The position numbers and the translations under genes were made by a program. DNA of 64,000 bases from positions 124,001-188,000 of the forward strand of contig CAYMRD010000002.1 in the NCBI GenBank assembly GCA_964392775.1, in the 5' to 3' direction. Of this stretch, positions 17,786 through 26,571 are shown piece by piece. Source of the stretch: UKL13-3 sp964392775. GTDB lineage: Bacteria; Bacteroidota; Bacteroidia; UKL13-3. Under the pieces are notes generated by a model. The model ran no database searches, was not told the DNA's origin, and worked only from the letters and a program-made list of their open reading frames with translations. The first letter of the stretch is position 1, and each line of letters opens with the position of its first letter.

Positions 17786-17837
17786 ATTTTAATCTCATTT
17801 TAATATCTATACGGATTATCACAAACTCTTATTATTG
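17786..17837 (+). promoter_or_regulatory. Promoter region of the second RND efflux operon with a tandem direct repeat
   Basis: Two exact ATTTTAAT blocks (17786-17793 and 17797-17804) are spaced 11 bp apart, the phase used by OmpR/PhoB-type response regulators. A 7/8 match to the -7 element, TATTATTG (17830-17837), lies 25 nt before the ATG. The regulator itself is not in the window, so the operator role is inference. Confidence 0.4.
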
Positions 17838-17861
17838 TATATACACTAATCCATCACAACG

Positions 17862-18905
17862 ATGTTTAAAACAACATTATATATTACTGTTATAAGTTTA
17901 ACTGCTCTTCTTCTTACTGCCTGTAGCCAATCCAAAGACGGAGCAGCCAAACCATCAGCACCTCCTTTGTCTGTTGATGTAATGGTGATTGAACCCCAAT
18001 CGTTCAGTTATAATATTAATGCCAGCGGAAGCGTATTGGCCAAAGAATTTGTGGAGCTCCGCCCGGAAATGAGCGGGCGAATTGTGAAGCTGAATATCAA
18101 CGAAGGCAACAAGGTAAACGAAGGAGATTTACTGGTGAAGCTGAATGACGATGAGTTGCAGGCTCAACTGCGCAAAACCAACTCCCAGCTTGAGATTGCC
18201 GAGCGCAACTTAAGCAGGCTCAAAACCCTGAAAGAAGCCGAAGGCTTAAACCAACAGGAATACGATATAGCAGAAAACCAGGTAAACAACCTGAAGGCCG
18301 ATCTGGATTATACCAAAGCTCAGATTCGCAAAACAGAAGTGAGAGCACCTTTTAGCGGATTAATTGGGTTGCGCAATGTAAGCATGGGTGCTTATGTCAA
18401 TAACCTCACCATGCTGGCCACTTTGCAACAAACCGATTTGCTAAAAATTGATTTCCTCCTACCTGAGGGCCAGTCGGGTATTGTGCAAAAAGGTATGACC
18501 GTGTTTGTGAAATCAAACAATAAAAATGAACCGTTGAGGGCTACCGTATCAGCCATCGAACCACAGGTGAATACAGGCACACGCAATATTAAGGTGAGGG
18601 CATTACTCAACTCCTCAACCTCGGCACTTATTCCCGGATCATTTGTGGAGGTATCCATTCCTTCGGCTGCCAACAACAAGGCTATTATTGTGCCCACAAG
18701 CTGTGTTATTCCCGAAACCCGAAACAAAAAAATTGCTTTGATCAAACAGGGTAAGATTTCGTTTACGGTGGTAACTACCGGCTATCGAACGGCTGAAAAA
18801 GTAGAGATCCTGTCGGGACTTACACCCGGTGATACCATCATTGTATCGGGTATCTTATTCCTAAAACCAGATGCCCCCGTAACCGTAAAATCTGTTCGGA
18901 AATAA
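17862..18905 (+). CDS. RND efflux periplasmic adaptor (MexA/AcrA-like), lipoprotein
   Basis: The 347-residue adaptor has a lipobox LLLTACS (Cys21), the first lipoyl half (SGRIVKLNINEGNKVNEGDL), a coiled-coil hairpin (about 95-140, NSQLEIAERNLSRLKTL), the second lipoyl half (VRAPFSGLIGLRNVSMGAYV) and beta-barrel domains ending with TPGDTIIVSGILFLKPDAPV. It links the RND pump encoded 19 bp downstream to its outer-membrane channel. It is the first gene of the second tripartite operon. Confidence 0.94.
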   Translation: MFKTTLYITVISLTALLLTACSQSKDGAAKPSAPPLSVDVMVIEPQSFSYNINASGSVLAKEFVELRPEMSGRIVKLNINEGNKVNEGDLLVKLNDDELQAQLRKTNSQLEIAERNLSRLKTLKEAEGLNQQEYDIAENQVNNLKADLDYTKAQIRKTEVRAPFSGLIGLRNVSMGAYVNNLTMLATLQQTDLLKIDFLLPEGQSGIVQKGMTVFVKSNNKNEPLRATVSAIEPQVNTGTRNIKVRALLNSSTSALIPGSFVEVSIPSAANNKAIIVPTSCVIPETRNKKIALIKQGKISFTVVTTGYRTAEKVEILSGLTPGDTIIVSGILFLKPDAPVTVKSVRK

Positions 18906-18924
18906 TCACCTTTAGCCACACCAC

Positions 18925-21900
18925 ATGAATATTTCGGAACTGAGTTTAAAACGCCCCGTATTTGCCATTGTATGCAGCATTGCAATTATATTGTTTGGGG
19001 CAGTAGGGTTTAACTTTTTAAGTTTGCGCGAGTATCCGGCCATCGATCCGCCTGTGATTACCGTGCGTACCAACTATACCGGAGCCAATGCCGATATTAT
19101 TGAAACCCAGATCACCGAACCGCTCGAAAAAGCCGTTAACGGAATACAGGGTATTCGCACCATCTCCTCTTCGAGCAATACCGGCAGCAGTATTATCACT
19201 GTAGAATTTAACTTGGATGTAAACCTCGACAATGCGGCCAGTGATGTACGCGACAAAGTGAGTCAGGCCATCCGTAACCTGCCTGCCGATATTGATGCGC
19301 CTCCTGTGGTATCAAAAGCTGATGCCAACAGCGATGTGATTATTATTCTTTCGGTACAAAGCCAGAACAAGTCGTCACTTGAGCTGAGTGATTTTGCAGA
19401 GAACGTATTGCAGGAAAAATTTCAAACTATACCTGAGGTAAGTGCCGTGAATTTATTCGGGCAAAAAAAATACGCCATGCGATTATGGTACAACCCCGAA
19501 AAGATGAGTGCCTACGGAGTGACTGTAAAAGATATCAAAGCGGCCCTCGACAGAGAAAATGTGGAATTACCGGGAGGAAAAGTATATGGTTCACAAACGG
19601 AGCTTACCGTACGCACCCTTGGACGTTTAACCACCGAAGAAGATTTCCGCAATCTGATTATCCGACAAGATGCAACAGGTGTGGTGAAGATGGGAGATGT
19701 AGCTGATGTAAACCTTGGAAGTGAAGTAGAAGAAGTTGGATTCAGGTTAAACGGATCTAATGCTGTTGCTCTGGCCATTGCCCCCCAACCCGGAGCCAAT
19801 TATATTCATATAGCCGATGAGTTTTACAAACGCCTGAATGAAGTAAAAAAAGAAAAAGGTAACGAAGACCTCGATCTAAAGATTGTGCTCGATTCAACCC
19901 GTAATGTGCGCAGAGCACTATCGGAAGTAGAAGAGACGTTGCTCATTGCAATTATATTGGTGGTGCTGGTAGTATATTTCTTTTTCCGCAACTGGCTTAT
20001 TGCCTTCAGACCTTTGATTGATATTCCGGTATCGCTTATCGGAACTTTTTTCCTGATGTACCTATTTGGTTTTAGTATCAATGTGCTTACGTTGCTGGGT
20101 ATTGTGCTCGCTACGGGATTGGTAGTAGATGATGGTATTGTGGTGACCGAAAATATTTTCCGCAAATTGGAAGGTGGTATGAATATCAGGCAAGCTGCCC
20201 GTGAGGGTTCGAAAGAAATTATGTTTGCTGTTATCTCAACTTCCATCACATTGGCTGTTGTGTTTTTACCCATCATTTTTATCCAGGGATTTGTAGGCAG
20301 TTTGTTTAAGGAGTTTGGTATTGTAGTGGCCGGAGCTGTGCTGATCTCAGCATTCGTTTCGTTGACACTGACACCTGTTTTAAATGTATTGCTTCAACAG
20401 AAAGAACACAAACCATCATGGTTCTACACCCGTACCGAACCTTTCTTTGAAGCCATGGAAAGCGGATATAAAAATCTCCTCACCCGCTTTATTGCCAAAC
20501 GCTGGATGGCCTGGCCCGTGCTGATTGTAAGTGCCTGCATCATCGGTTTGTTGTTTAAGGTATTGCAAACCGAACTTGCGCCTTTGGAAGACAAAAATCA
20601 GTTCAGGTTTAACACCAATACTCCTGAGGGAACTTCTTTCGATAATATGGATCAGTTTGTTCAGGGCCTGGCCGGATATTTTGAAGATTCGATTCCGGAA
20701 CGAGAGTTTGTATTTGCCAGTACCAATAATCAGGGTTATGGAAGCGGATCAGTGAACAGCGCCTTCGGACGAATTGTATTATCTGATCCCGAAACCCGCA
20801 AACGCAGCCAGAGTGAAATTGTAAAAGCAGTGAATGCAAAACTGTCGTCCTTTAATGATGGCAGGGTGTTTTTGATTGAAGAGCAAACCATCAGCGTGGG
20901 ACTTGGCTCGCGTGGAGCCTTACCTATTCAGTACGTAGTGCAGAACCTAAACTTCAATAAGATTAAAGATATATTGCCTCAGTTTTTAACCGAAGCACGC
21001 AAAGATCCTACCTTTCAAATGGTGGATGCCAATCTGAAATTCAACAAGCCTGAATTGTTGATTTCCATCGACAGGTACAAGGCCAAAGACCTTGGTGTAA
21101 GTGTGCTTGATATTGCCCAAACCTTGCAGGCAGCCTTAAGCGGAGGCCGGATGGGCTATTTTATCATGAACGGAAAACAGTACCAGATTATCGGGCAAAT
21201 GGACAGAGCCGACAGGGATGAACCGACAGACCTGAACAACCTGTTTGTAAAAAATGCAAATGGAGAAAGCGTTCGGCTTAGCAGTGTAATAGATATGGAA
21301 GAAAGCAGCAGTCCGCCACAATTGTACCATTACAACCGTTACAAATCCGCTACAATTTCGGCTGCACTGGCCCCCGGCAAAACCGTAGGAGATGGTGTAG
21401 CTGCGATGAAACGTATCGGAAACAACTTACTGGACGAAAGCTTTACCACTTCCCTGTCGGGCCCTTCACGTGATTTTGCCGAGAGCTCATCCAATACCTT
21501 ATTTGCTTTTTTACTCGCGCTGGTATTGATTTATCTGGTACTCTCCGCACAGTTCGAAAGTTTCATTGATCCACTGACCATCATGCTTACTGTTCCGTTG
21601 GCATTGGCAGGAGCCTTAATTTCGCTCTATTTCACCAAACAAACCGTAAATATTTTCTCGGAAATAGGCATGATTATGCTGATTGGGCTTGTAACCAAAA
21701 ACGGAATTCTGATTGTTGAATTTGCCAATCAAAAACGTGAGCAGGGATTATCCAAAGTGCAAGCCACCATTGATGCATCCACCCAGCGTTTACGTCCAAT
21801 TTTGATGACCAGTTTGGCGACTGCTTTGGGAGCGCTACCCATCGCGCTCTCGCTCGGAGCTGCTGCCACCAGCCGGGTTCCATTAGGTGTGGTAATTGTT

Positions 21901-21999
21901 GGCGGAGTCATGATTTCTTTGCTGCTTACGCTTTTCATTATCCCCGCAGTATACACGTACATGTCTCGTACCCCAAAAAACAACCACGGTGATGAATAA
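18925..21999 (+). CDS. RND efflux pump inner-membrane subunit (AcrB/MdtB family)
   Basis: The 1024-residue transporter begins ISELSLKRPVFAIVCSIAII (TM1), has two periplasmic porter domains and twelve TM helices. Proton relay residues are visible in TM4 (VVDDGIVVTEN, paired Asp) and TM10 (TKNGILIVEFA, Lys). It is closer to the MdtB/MexW-like group than to pump 1, judged by VDDGIVVTEN and the GLVTKNGILI motif. It works with the adaptor upstream and the channel downstream; the channel gene overlaps its 3' end by 8 bp. Confidence 0.95.
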   Translation: MNISELSLKRPVFAIVCSIAIILFGAVGFNFLSLREYPAIDPPVITVRTNYTGANADIIETQITEPLEKAVNGIQGIRTISSSSNTGSSIITVEFNLDVNLDNAASDVRDKVSQAIRNLPADIDAPPVVSKADANSDVIIILSVQSQNKSSLELSDFAENVLQEKFQTIPEVSAVNLFGQKKYAMRLWYNPEKMSAYGVTVKDIKAALDRENVELPGGKVYGSQTELTVRTLGRLTTEEDFRNLIIRQDATGVVKMGDVADVNLGSEVEEVGFRLNGSNAVALAIAPQPGANYIHIADEFYKRLNEVKKEKGNEDLDLKIVLDSTRNVRRALSEVEETLLIAIILVVLVVYFFFRNWLIAFRPLIDIPVSLIGTFFLMYLFGFSINVLTLLGIVLATGLVVDDGIVVTENIFRKLEGGMNIRQAAREGSKEIMFAVISTSITLAVVFLPIIFIQGFVGSLFKEFGIVVAGAVLISAFVSLTLTPVLNVLLQQKEHKPSWFYTRTEPFFEAMESGYKNLLTRFIAKRWMAWPVLIVSACIIGLLFKVLQTELAPLEDKNQFRFNTNTPEGTSFDNMDQFVQGLAGYFEDSIPEREFVFASTNNQGYGSGSVNSAFGRIVLSDPETRKRSQSEIVKAVNAKLSSFNDGRVFLIEEQTISVGLGSRGALPIQYVVQNLNFNKIKDILPQFLTEARKDPTFQMVDANLKFNKPELLISIDRYKAKDLGVSVLDIAQTLQAALSGGRMGYFIMNGKQYQIIGQMDRADRDEPTDLNNLFVKNANGESVRLSSVIDMEESSSPPQLYHYNRYKSATISAALAPGKTVGDGVAAMKRIGNNLLDESFTTSLSGPSRDFAESSSNTLFAFLLALVLIYLVLSAQFESFIDPLTIMLTVPLALAGALISLYFTKQTVNIFSEIGMIMLIGLVTKNGILIVEFANQKREQGLSKVQATIDASTQRLRPILMTSLATALGALPIALSLGAAATSRVPLGVVIVGGVMISLLLTLFIIPAVYTYMSRTPKNNHGDE

Positions 22000-23290
22000 A
22001 AGAATAACACTGATCTTATTGCTCTTCTGTACTCCTCAATTGTTTGCGCAACAAATACTCTCGCTTCAACAGGCCATACAAGAAGCATTGCGCAATAACT
22101 ATCAAATCCAAATGGCATATAACGATGCAGAGATTGCACGTAAAAGCAATTATGCGGGAGCGGCCGGAATGTTGCCAACAGTTGGTGTAAATGTATCCGA
22201 CAACCTGTCACGGTACAATATCAATCAGGAGTTTTCAAACGGGCAAAACATTGTACGCGATGGTGTGCAAAGCAATGCACTGAATACCAACGTAGCCCTC
22301 AACTATACGTTGTTTGACGGGATGAAGATGTTTGCCACCCGCAAAAAACTCAATGAATTTGAACAGTTTGGATTGCAACGCACCAAAAACCAGATTCAAA
22401 ATACGGTTAGCAATGTAATACAGGCATATAGTTCAGTGGTAAAAGAACAAAGCAATATGCAACTGGTGAAACAAACCTTGCAGGTAAGTGAAGACAGGAT
22501 GTTACTGACACAAACCCGTTTTGCTGCCGGACTGGCCAACAAAACAGACATATATCTGGCTCAGCTTGATTTGGACACCCGTAAACAAGCCTTGCTTACA
22601 CAAGAACGAAACATTGTCAACGCATTCATCACCTTAAATGCAATTCTTAACTTTAAAGCCGACACCATCTATCAGGTTGATACGGTATTTGTTTTGGGAA
22701 CTCCTCTCAACAAAAAAAGTCTGGATGAATCCCTGGCGCAGAATCCTGAAATCAAAATGTCGCAGTCGCAGGAAATTATTGCCCTGCAAACCCAAAAGGA
22801 ATTTCAATCGGCCAGATACCCGACACTCAAACTGAATGCTCAATATGGTTACAGTCTGGCCTCAAGTCAGGCAGGATTTAGCTTATTAAACCAAAGCACA
22901 GGTCCCTCAGCAGGATTAAGTTTTGGAGTGCCACTGTACACAGGAAGTGTTAACCAAAACAATATTGCCATTGCAAAATTGCAGTATAAAAATGCAGAGT
23001 TATATAAAAACCAGACAACCGTTTTTATTGCCGGATTGTATGAACAGGCCTGGGAGAATTATACCATAGCACTGGAACAGGTTAAACGCGATGAAGAAAG
23101 CGTAGCCCTTGCAGAACAATACTTAACGTTGATGCAATTAAGATATAAGCAGGGACAGAGTACAATACTTGAGTTCAGAGAAGCACAACGCAGTTTCGAG
23201 GAAACCAATGCACGCCTGATTAATTTTAAGTTTGCTTTAAAAATGGCCGAAACCGATTTGTTGCGCTTAACAGGTCAGCTGGTAAAATAG
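21992..23290 (+). CDS. TolC family outer-membrane efflux channel
   Basis: The product has a signal peptide ending PQLFAQQ, then two repeated alpha-helical hairpin halves (ILSLQQAIQEALRNNYQIQ at the start; RYKQGQSTILEFREAQRSFE near the end) typical of TolC. Unlike the channel of operon 1 it has no lipobox cysteine. The ATG at 21992 is preferred over a GTG one codon upstream. An 8-bp overlap with the pump gene indicates translational coupling. It is the last gene of efflux operon 2 and is followed by a 131-bp repeat. Confidence 0.93.
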   Translation: MNKRITLILLLFCTPQLFAQQILSLQQAIQEALRNNYQIQMAYNDAEIARKSNYAGAAGMLPTVGVNVSDNLSRYNINQEFSNGQNIVRDGVQSNALNTNVALNYTLFDGMKMFATRKKLNEFEQFGLQRTKNQIQNTVSNVIQAYSSVVKEQSNMQLVKQTLQVSEDRMLLTQTRFAAGLANKTDIYLAQLDLDTRKQALLTQERNIVNAFITLNAILNFKADTIYQVDTVFVLGTPLNKKSLDESLAQNPEIKMSQSQEIIALQTQKEFQSARYPTLKLNAQYGYSLASSQAGFSLLNQSTGPSAGLSFGVPLYTGSVNQNNIAIAKLQYKNAELYKNQTTVFIAGLYEQAWENYTIALEQVKRDEESVALAEQYLTLMQLRYKQGQSTILEFREAQRSFEETNARLINFKFALKMAETDLLRLTGQLVK

Positions 23291-23302
23291 AATGGTTATG
23301 TA

Positions 23303-23433
23303 TGTTGGTAGTCACTTCGAGTAGGCTGCAAGCCGTATCGAGAAGTATTTGGTCTCGATACACAATGCTCTACAAATCCTCAGCAATTGCTACTCGACCG
23401 GACTGATTGCTAAAAAACAACACTTTACTAATA
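23303..23433 (+). repeat. 131-bp palindromic repeat, copy A (inverted partner at 62497-62627)
   Basis: The element has outer inverted ends (GTCACTTCGAGTAG at 23311-23324 and CTACTCGACCGGACTGA at 23390-23406) and an inner perfect inverted repeat GTATCGAGA (23335-23343) / TCTCGATAC (23353-23361). A copy in the opposite orientation at 62497-62627 differs at only two positions. Shorter, diverged relatives lie at 58429-58540 and 59109-59240. It lies between two convergent genes and has no coding capacity. Confidence 0.92.
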
Positions 23434-23436
23434 GAA

Positions 23437-24873
23437 TTAAGTCGTCTTCGCTTTGTTCTTCTTTTTAGCGGCTGCTTCTTTTTCTTTCTTCACTTTCTCT
23501 TCCTTATCAGCAATACGCCCAACATCGCCTAAAACAATATTAATACCTGTTCTAAAATAGAGGTTATTACGGGTTTCGGGCGATAGAAACAACATAATAT
23601 CATCCGTCATAACATACCATTGAAGTGGGCCAAATTTCATGGAAGTTCCCACTCCTATATTGGCAAACTGCTTATTGTAAATACTATAGTTACCTGCTAC
23701 TTCCCATGCTCTGCCAAATCTGTGGGTATAGCTAAAGGTATAAGCCGGTAAAAACTTGTTAATGGTTTGTTGCCCCTGAAACAAGAACCCAACCATATCA
23801 CGTTTGGTTACCATCAAATCTGCTCCGGCAGTGTAACGTGTATTAAGCTTTGTAGTAAACGAATTGGTGGTAACAGTTGGCTTACCTAAAATATCCCCCA
23901 AACTATCCAAAAATGCTTGTTGAGCTTCACCTGATTTAAGATGTGCATCGGTAAAGCCGGCAAACTCTACATCTTTATTTTCCAGAGTATAGTTTAATGG
24001 TGTTCCTTTCCAATTGATGGCTCCTCCAAAGTCGATTACCGAACCATGTATGGTGAAACGTGGTAAAATGGTATACGTAAAACCAAAGTCGAATGCAAAA
24101 CCCCTGTTACCCGGAGCATATAATGAAGCTGCTGTAAATTTCTTCATAGAACTTGACTCATCAGCACTCATTCCCGACACACTGTCAGTCAGAAGAGGTA
24201 ACCCAGCTGTATTAACAGTTCCTCCTGTTTTTATAACCACTGGATCTAAATTGTTTTCTGGTGTAGATATCCCAAAACGGATGTCTTGTGTTTGTATCAC
24301 CGCTATCCCTTGCAGGTATTTGGCTCGCACACCTAATGAAAGCTTCTTACCAAATTGACGAGATACAGAGAAGCCATTTTCGAGGTAATTAAAATTACTT
24401 ACTTCAAAAGCCTTAAAATCTTGAGCCTGACCTTTAAAAAAGGCATTTCCACTTGTCATAAACCCTATGAAGTCTTTACTAAAAGCCTGAGTTGTTTGAA
24501 TTTTAAGCGTACTGTTAAATCCAAACTGGGCCTTACCTATTCGGAAACTGATATGAAAAAGATCAGTATTCACTGTGGTACTTAAACCAATAGCATCTCC
24601 CTGTATTCTACTGTGAAAGGTATTCAAATCAACCAATGAATCCTTGATACTTGCTGTTACGTCTTCAACATTAAACCCCAACCGGGTATTGTTTATATAA
24701 AAATTAGAGATAACCGGCAAACCAATACTGAATTTATATTTTGGCATAAATGCAGGATTGATATACGTAGATTGATAGGTTCTACGAAGTGAAGGCATTG
24801 TAAAATCTGGCTGAGCAGCGGCTGATAAAATCCCCAGGCAACCTATGGTAAAAAGTAGTTTTATTGTTCTCAT
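23437..24873 (-). CDS. DUF5723 family outer-membrane barrel protein
   Basis: The 478-residue protein has a signal peptide (LLFTIGCLGILSAAAQ) and the DUF5723 N-terminal signature (TYINPAFMPKYKFSIGLPVI), followed by amphipathic beta-strands consistent with an outer-membrane beta-barrel of the PorV/FadL-like kind. The C-terminus is a Lys/Glu/Ala-rich charged tail (KEEKVKKEKEAAAKKKNKAK), unusual for a barrel whose last strand normally ends in Phe. The function of DUF5723 is unknown. It is the third gene of an operon: its start lies 2 bp after the stop of the upstream lipoprotein gene. Confidence 0.82.
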   Translation of the reverse strand: MRTIKLLFTIGCLGILSAAAQPDFTMPSLRRTYQSTYINPAFMPKYKFSIGLPVISNFYINNTRLGFNVEDVTASIKDSLVDLNTFHSRIQGDAIGLSTTVNTDLFHISFRIGKAQFGFNSTLKIQTTQAFSKDFIGFMTSGNAFFKGQAQDFKAFEVSNFNYLENGFSVSRQFGKKLSLGVRAKYLQGIAVIQTQDIRFGISTPENNLDPVVIKTGGTVNTAGLPLLTDSVSGMSADESSSMKKFTAASLYAPGNRGFAFDFGFTYTILPRFTIHGSVIDFGGAINWKGTPLNYTLENKDVEFAGFTDAHLKSGEAQQAFLDSLGDILGKPTVTTNSFTTKLNTRYTAGADLMVTKRDMVGFLFQGQQTINKFLPAYTFSYTHRFGRAWEVAGNYSIYNKQFANIGVGTSMKFGPLQWYVMTDDIMLFLSPETRNNLYFRTGINIVLGDVGRIADKEEKVKKEKEAAAKKKNKAKTT

Positions 24874-24875
24874 AG

Positions 24876-26528
24876 CTATTTACTCTTATAGGTAAATTTA
24901 ATATCGCTGCCAATTCTCATATTAAGCCTCAGGTTTGTTTTTACCTTTACGAAACCCGGTGCCCCATTAAATTGGGCCGTGTTGGCTATCATTCTTAAAA
25001 TATTATTGGGAGCAGATTGTATTCGTTTGTACCTATCGGCAGTAAGCGTAATAGTATTCTGTTTAATCTTAGGTGCAACCATTTCCCCATTGGCATCCAC
25101 AATGCCACCCGGAATAAAAAGCGGTATACTAAATAAACTGTCAACAGGTATATTAATAGTATCCCCCCCAAAGGTTATCGAATCACGGGTAAACAACATT
25201 TGGGTTGTCAAATCAAATGGAAGTGTATTTTCCGTAACGACATTAAGTTTTACTTCCTGTACATTTTCCGGTAGATTTCCAAATGAACGATTGGAGGACT
25301 TATCCTCTACAACATAATTTATAACTTTAAGGTCAATAGGAACCTCCGCATCAATGTCTACCGCAAACATTGCAGTATCAAGTATAAAATTAGTAATACT
25401 TGAATCTTCCCGATAATTCGTTTCAAATTTCAGATCGAACCTGATAAACTTCGGCCTAGTATTTATTACAGAATCAATATTAGAATTGTCCTTATCAATT
25501 GTAAACTTACTCACTCCCTGTCGCCCCGGAGCCGCAGGCATATCAAACGTAAATGTGTCCGCGAATTGATCAATTGTAACAGGGAAGTCATGCTCAAACA
25601 TATCAACCACACGAAGGTTGGACACTCTAGCTGTTACAGGCACCCCATAAGTATTACGCGCAGTTATTACCAAACGTGGGTCATTTATAAATACTTGTCC
25701 GGCTAAAGAGTTTTGAAACAAGTCAATTTCAGTTTCTTGAGATGCCTCTAAAATTATTTTTCTTCCCAAATATCCTTCAATTGAATTGTATCCTCTTATT
25801 TTAAAATCTTGTTCAATTGTCAATTTATCTTGAGGCGATACTATATTCCCAGGAATACGTGTGAACTTAATCGCGACCTCAAATCGCAGCGTATTACTTG
25901 TTGTATTATTATCGGTAAAATCAATATCATAGTCCTTTAAATCAATAGGAACTACAACTTCTTGGGGAGACACGCCAGTATAATTAACATCAATAACTTT
26001 TGAAAGGGGGGCTCCATTTTTCGTAATGGAAGGATATTCAAGTGTTATCCTAATATTATGTTTATAAGTGCTAACAAAAGAAAGATCGAAACTCCCCTCT
26101 TTAAGATTAATCTTCTTAATTTTCTCACCATCAGGAGTTGGTATCGTTACAACATTATCAATAGCTGGCATGCTAAACTCATCTATCAGCCCCATATTAA
26201 ATGCATCAGCTATTGGATCTGGCAATTGTAATTCGAAAGATGACGAATTTCCCATCTGATCGAGAAGCTTCCCTGAAGGGACAGTATTTTGAGAACGATA
26301 CACAAACACCAAAAGGTTGTCAGGGTTTTCCCTGATTAAAGCATTTTGGGAATACGATTCATAAAGATCCCTTAAGGTAAGTGACGAAGTCAAAAGAGGT
26401 GCAGAAAAGTCGGCAGTGGATTGAACACCTTTAATACTACTCAGTTCCTCAAACGTTTCTTTCTTAAAGCACGAAGTAATTACAGCAAATAAGCAAACTG
26501 TAAAAATCAGAGTATATTTTTGTTTCAT
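24876..26528 (-). CDS. Envelope lipoprotein of unknown function, operonic with DUF5723
   Basis: The 550-residue protein starts with a lipoprotein signal (AVITSCF, Cys20) and continues as a long beta-rich extracellular or periplasmic part with repeated beta-sandwich-like segments. No catalytic motif is visible. The next gene begins 2 bp after its stop, so it is probably made together with the DUF5723 barrel and may be its lipoprotein partner. A 7/8 -7 box match (TATATTCG on the minus strand) lies in the 43-bp gap before it, so it could also have its own promoter. Confidence 0.75.
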   Translation of the reverse strand: MKQKYTLIFTVCLFAVITSCFKKETFEELSSIKGVQSTADFSAPLLTSSLTLRDLYESYSQNALIRENPDNLLVFVYRSQNTVPSGKLLDQMGNSSSFELQLPDPIADAFNMGLIDEFSMPAIDNVVTIPTPDGEKIKKINLKEGSFDLSFVSTYKHNIRITLEYPSITKNGAPLSKVIDVNYTGVSPQEVVVPIDLKDYDIDFTDNNTTSNTLRFEVAIKFTRIPGNIVSPQDKLTIEQDFKIRGYNSIEGYLGRKIILEASQETEIDLFQNSLAGQVFINDPRLVITARNTYGVPVTARVSNLRVVDMFEHDFPVTIDQFADTFTFDMPAAPGRQGVSKFTIDKDNSNIDSVINTRPKFIRFDLKFETNYREDSSITNFILDTAMFAVDIDAEVPIDLKVINYVVEDKSSNRSFGNLPENVQEVKLNVVTENTLPFDLTTQMLFTRDSITFGGDTINIPVDSLFSIPLFIPGGIVDANGEMVAPKIKQNTITLTADRYKRIQSAPNNILRMIANTAQFNGAPGFVKVKTNLRLNMRIGSDIKFTYKSK

Positions 26529-26571
26529 AGTCCTGAACGATTGAATGGAACGAATATAATAAGCAAATCCG

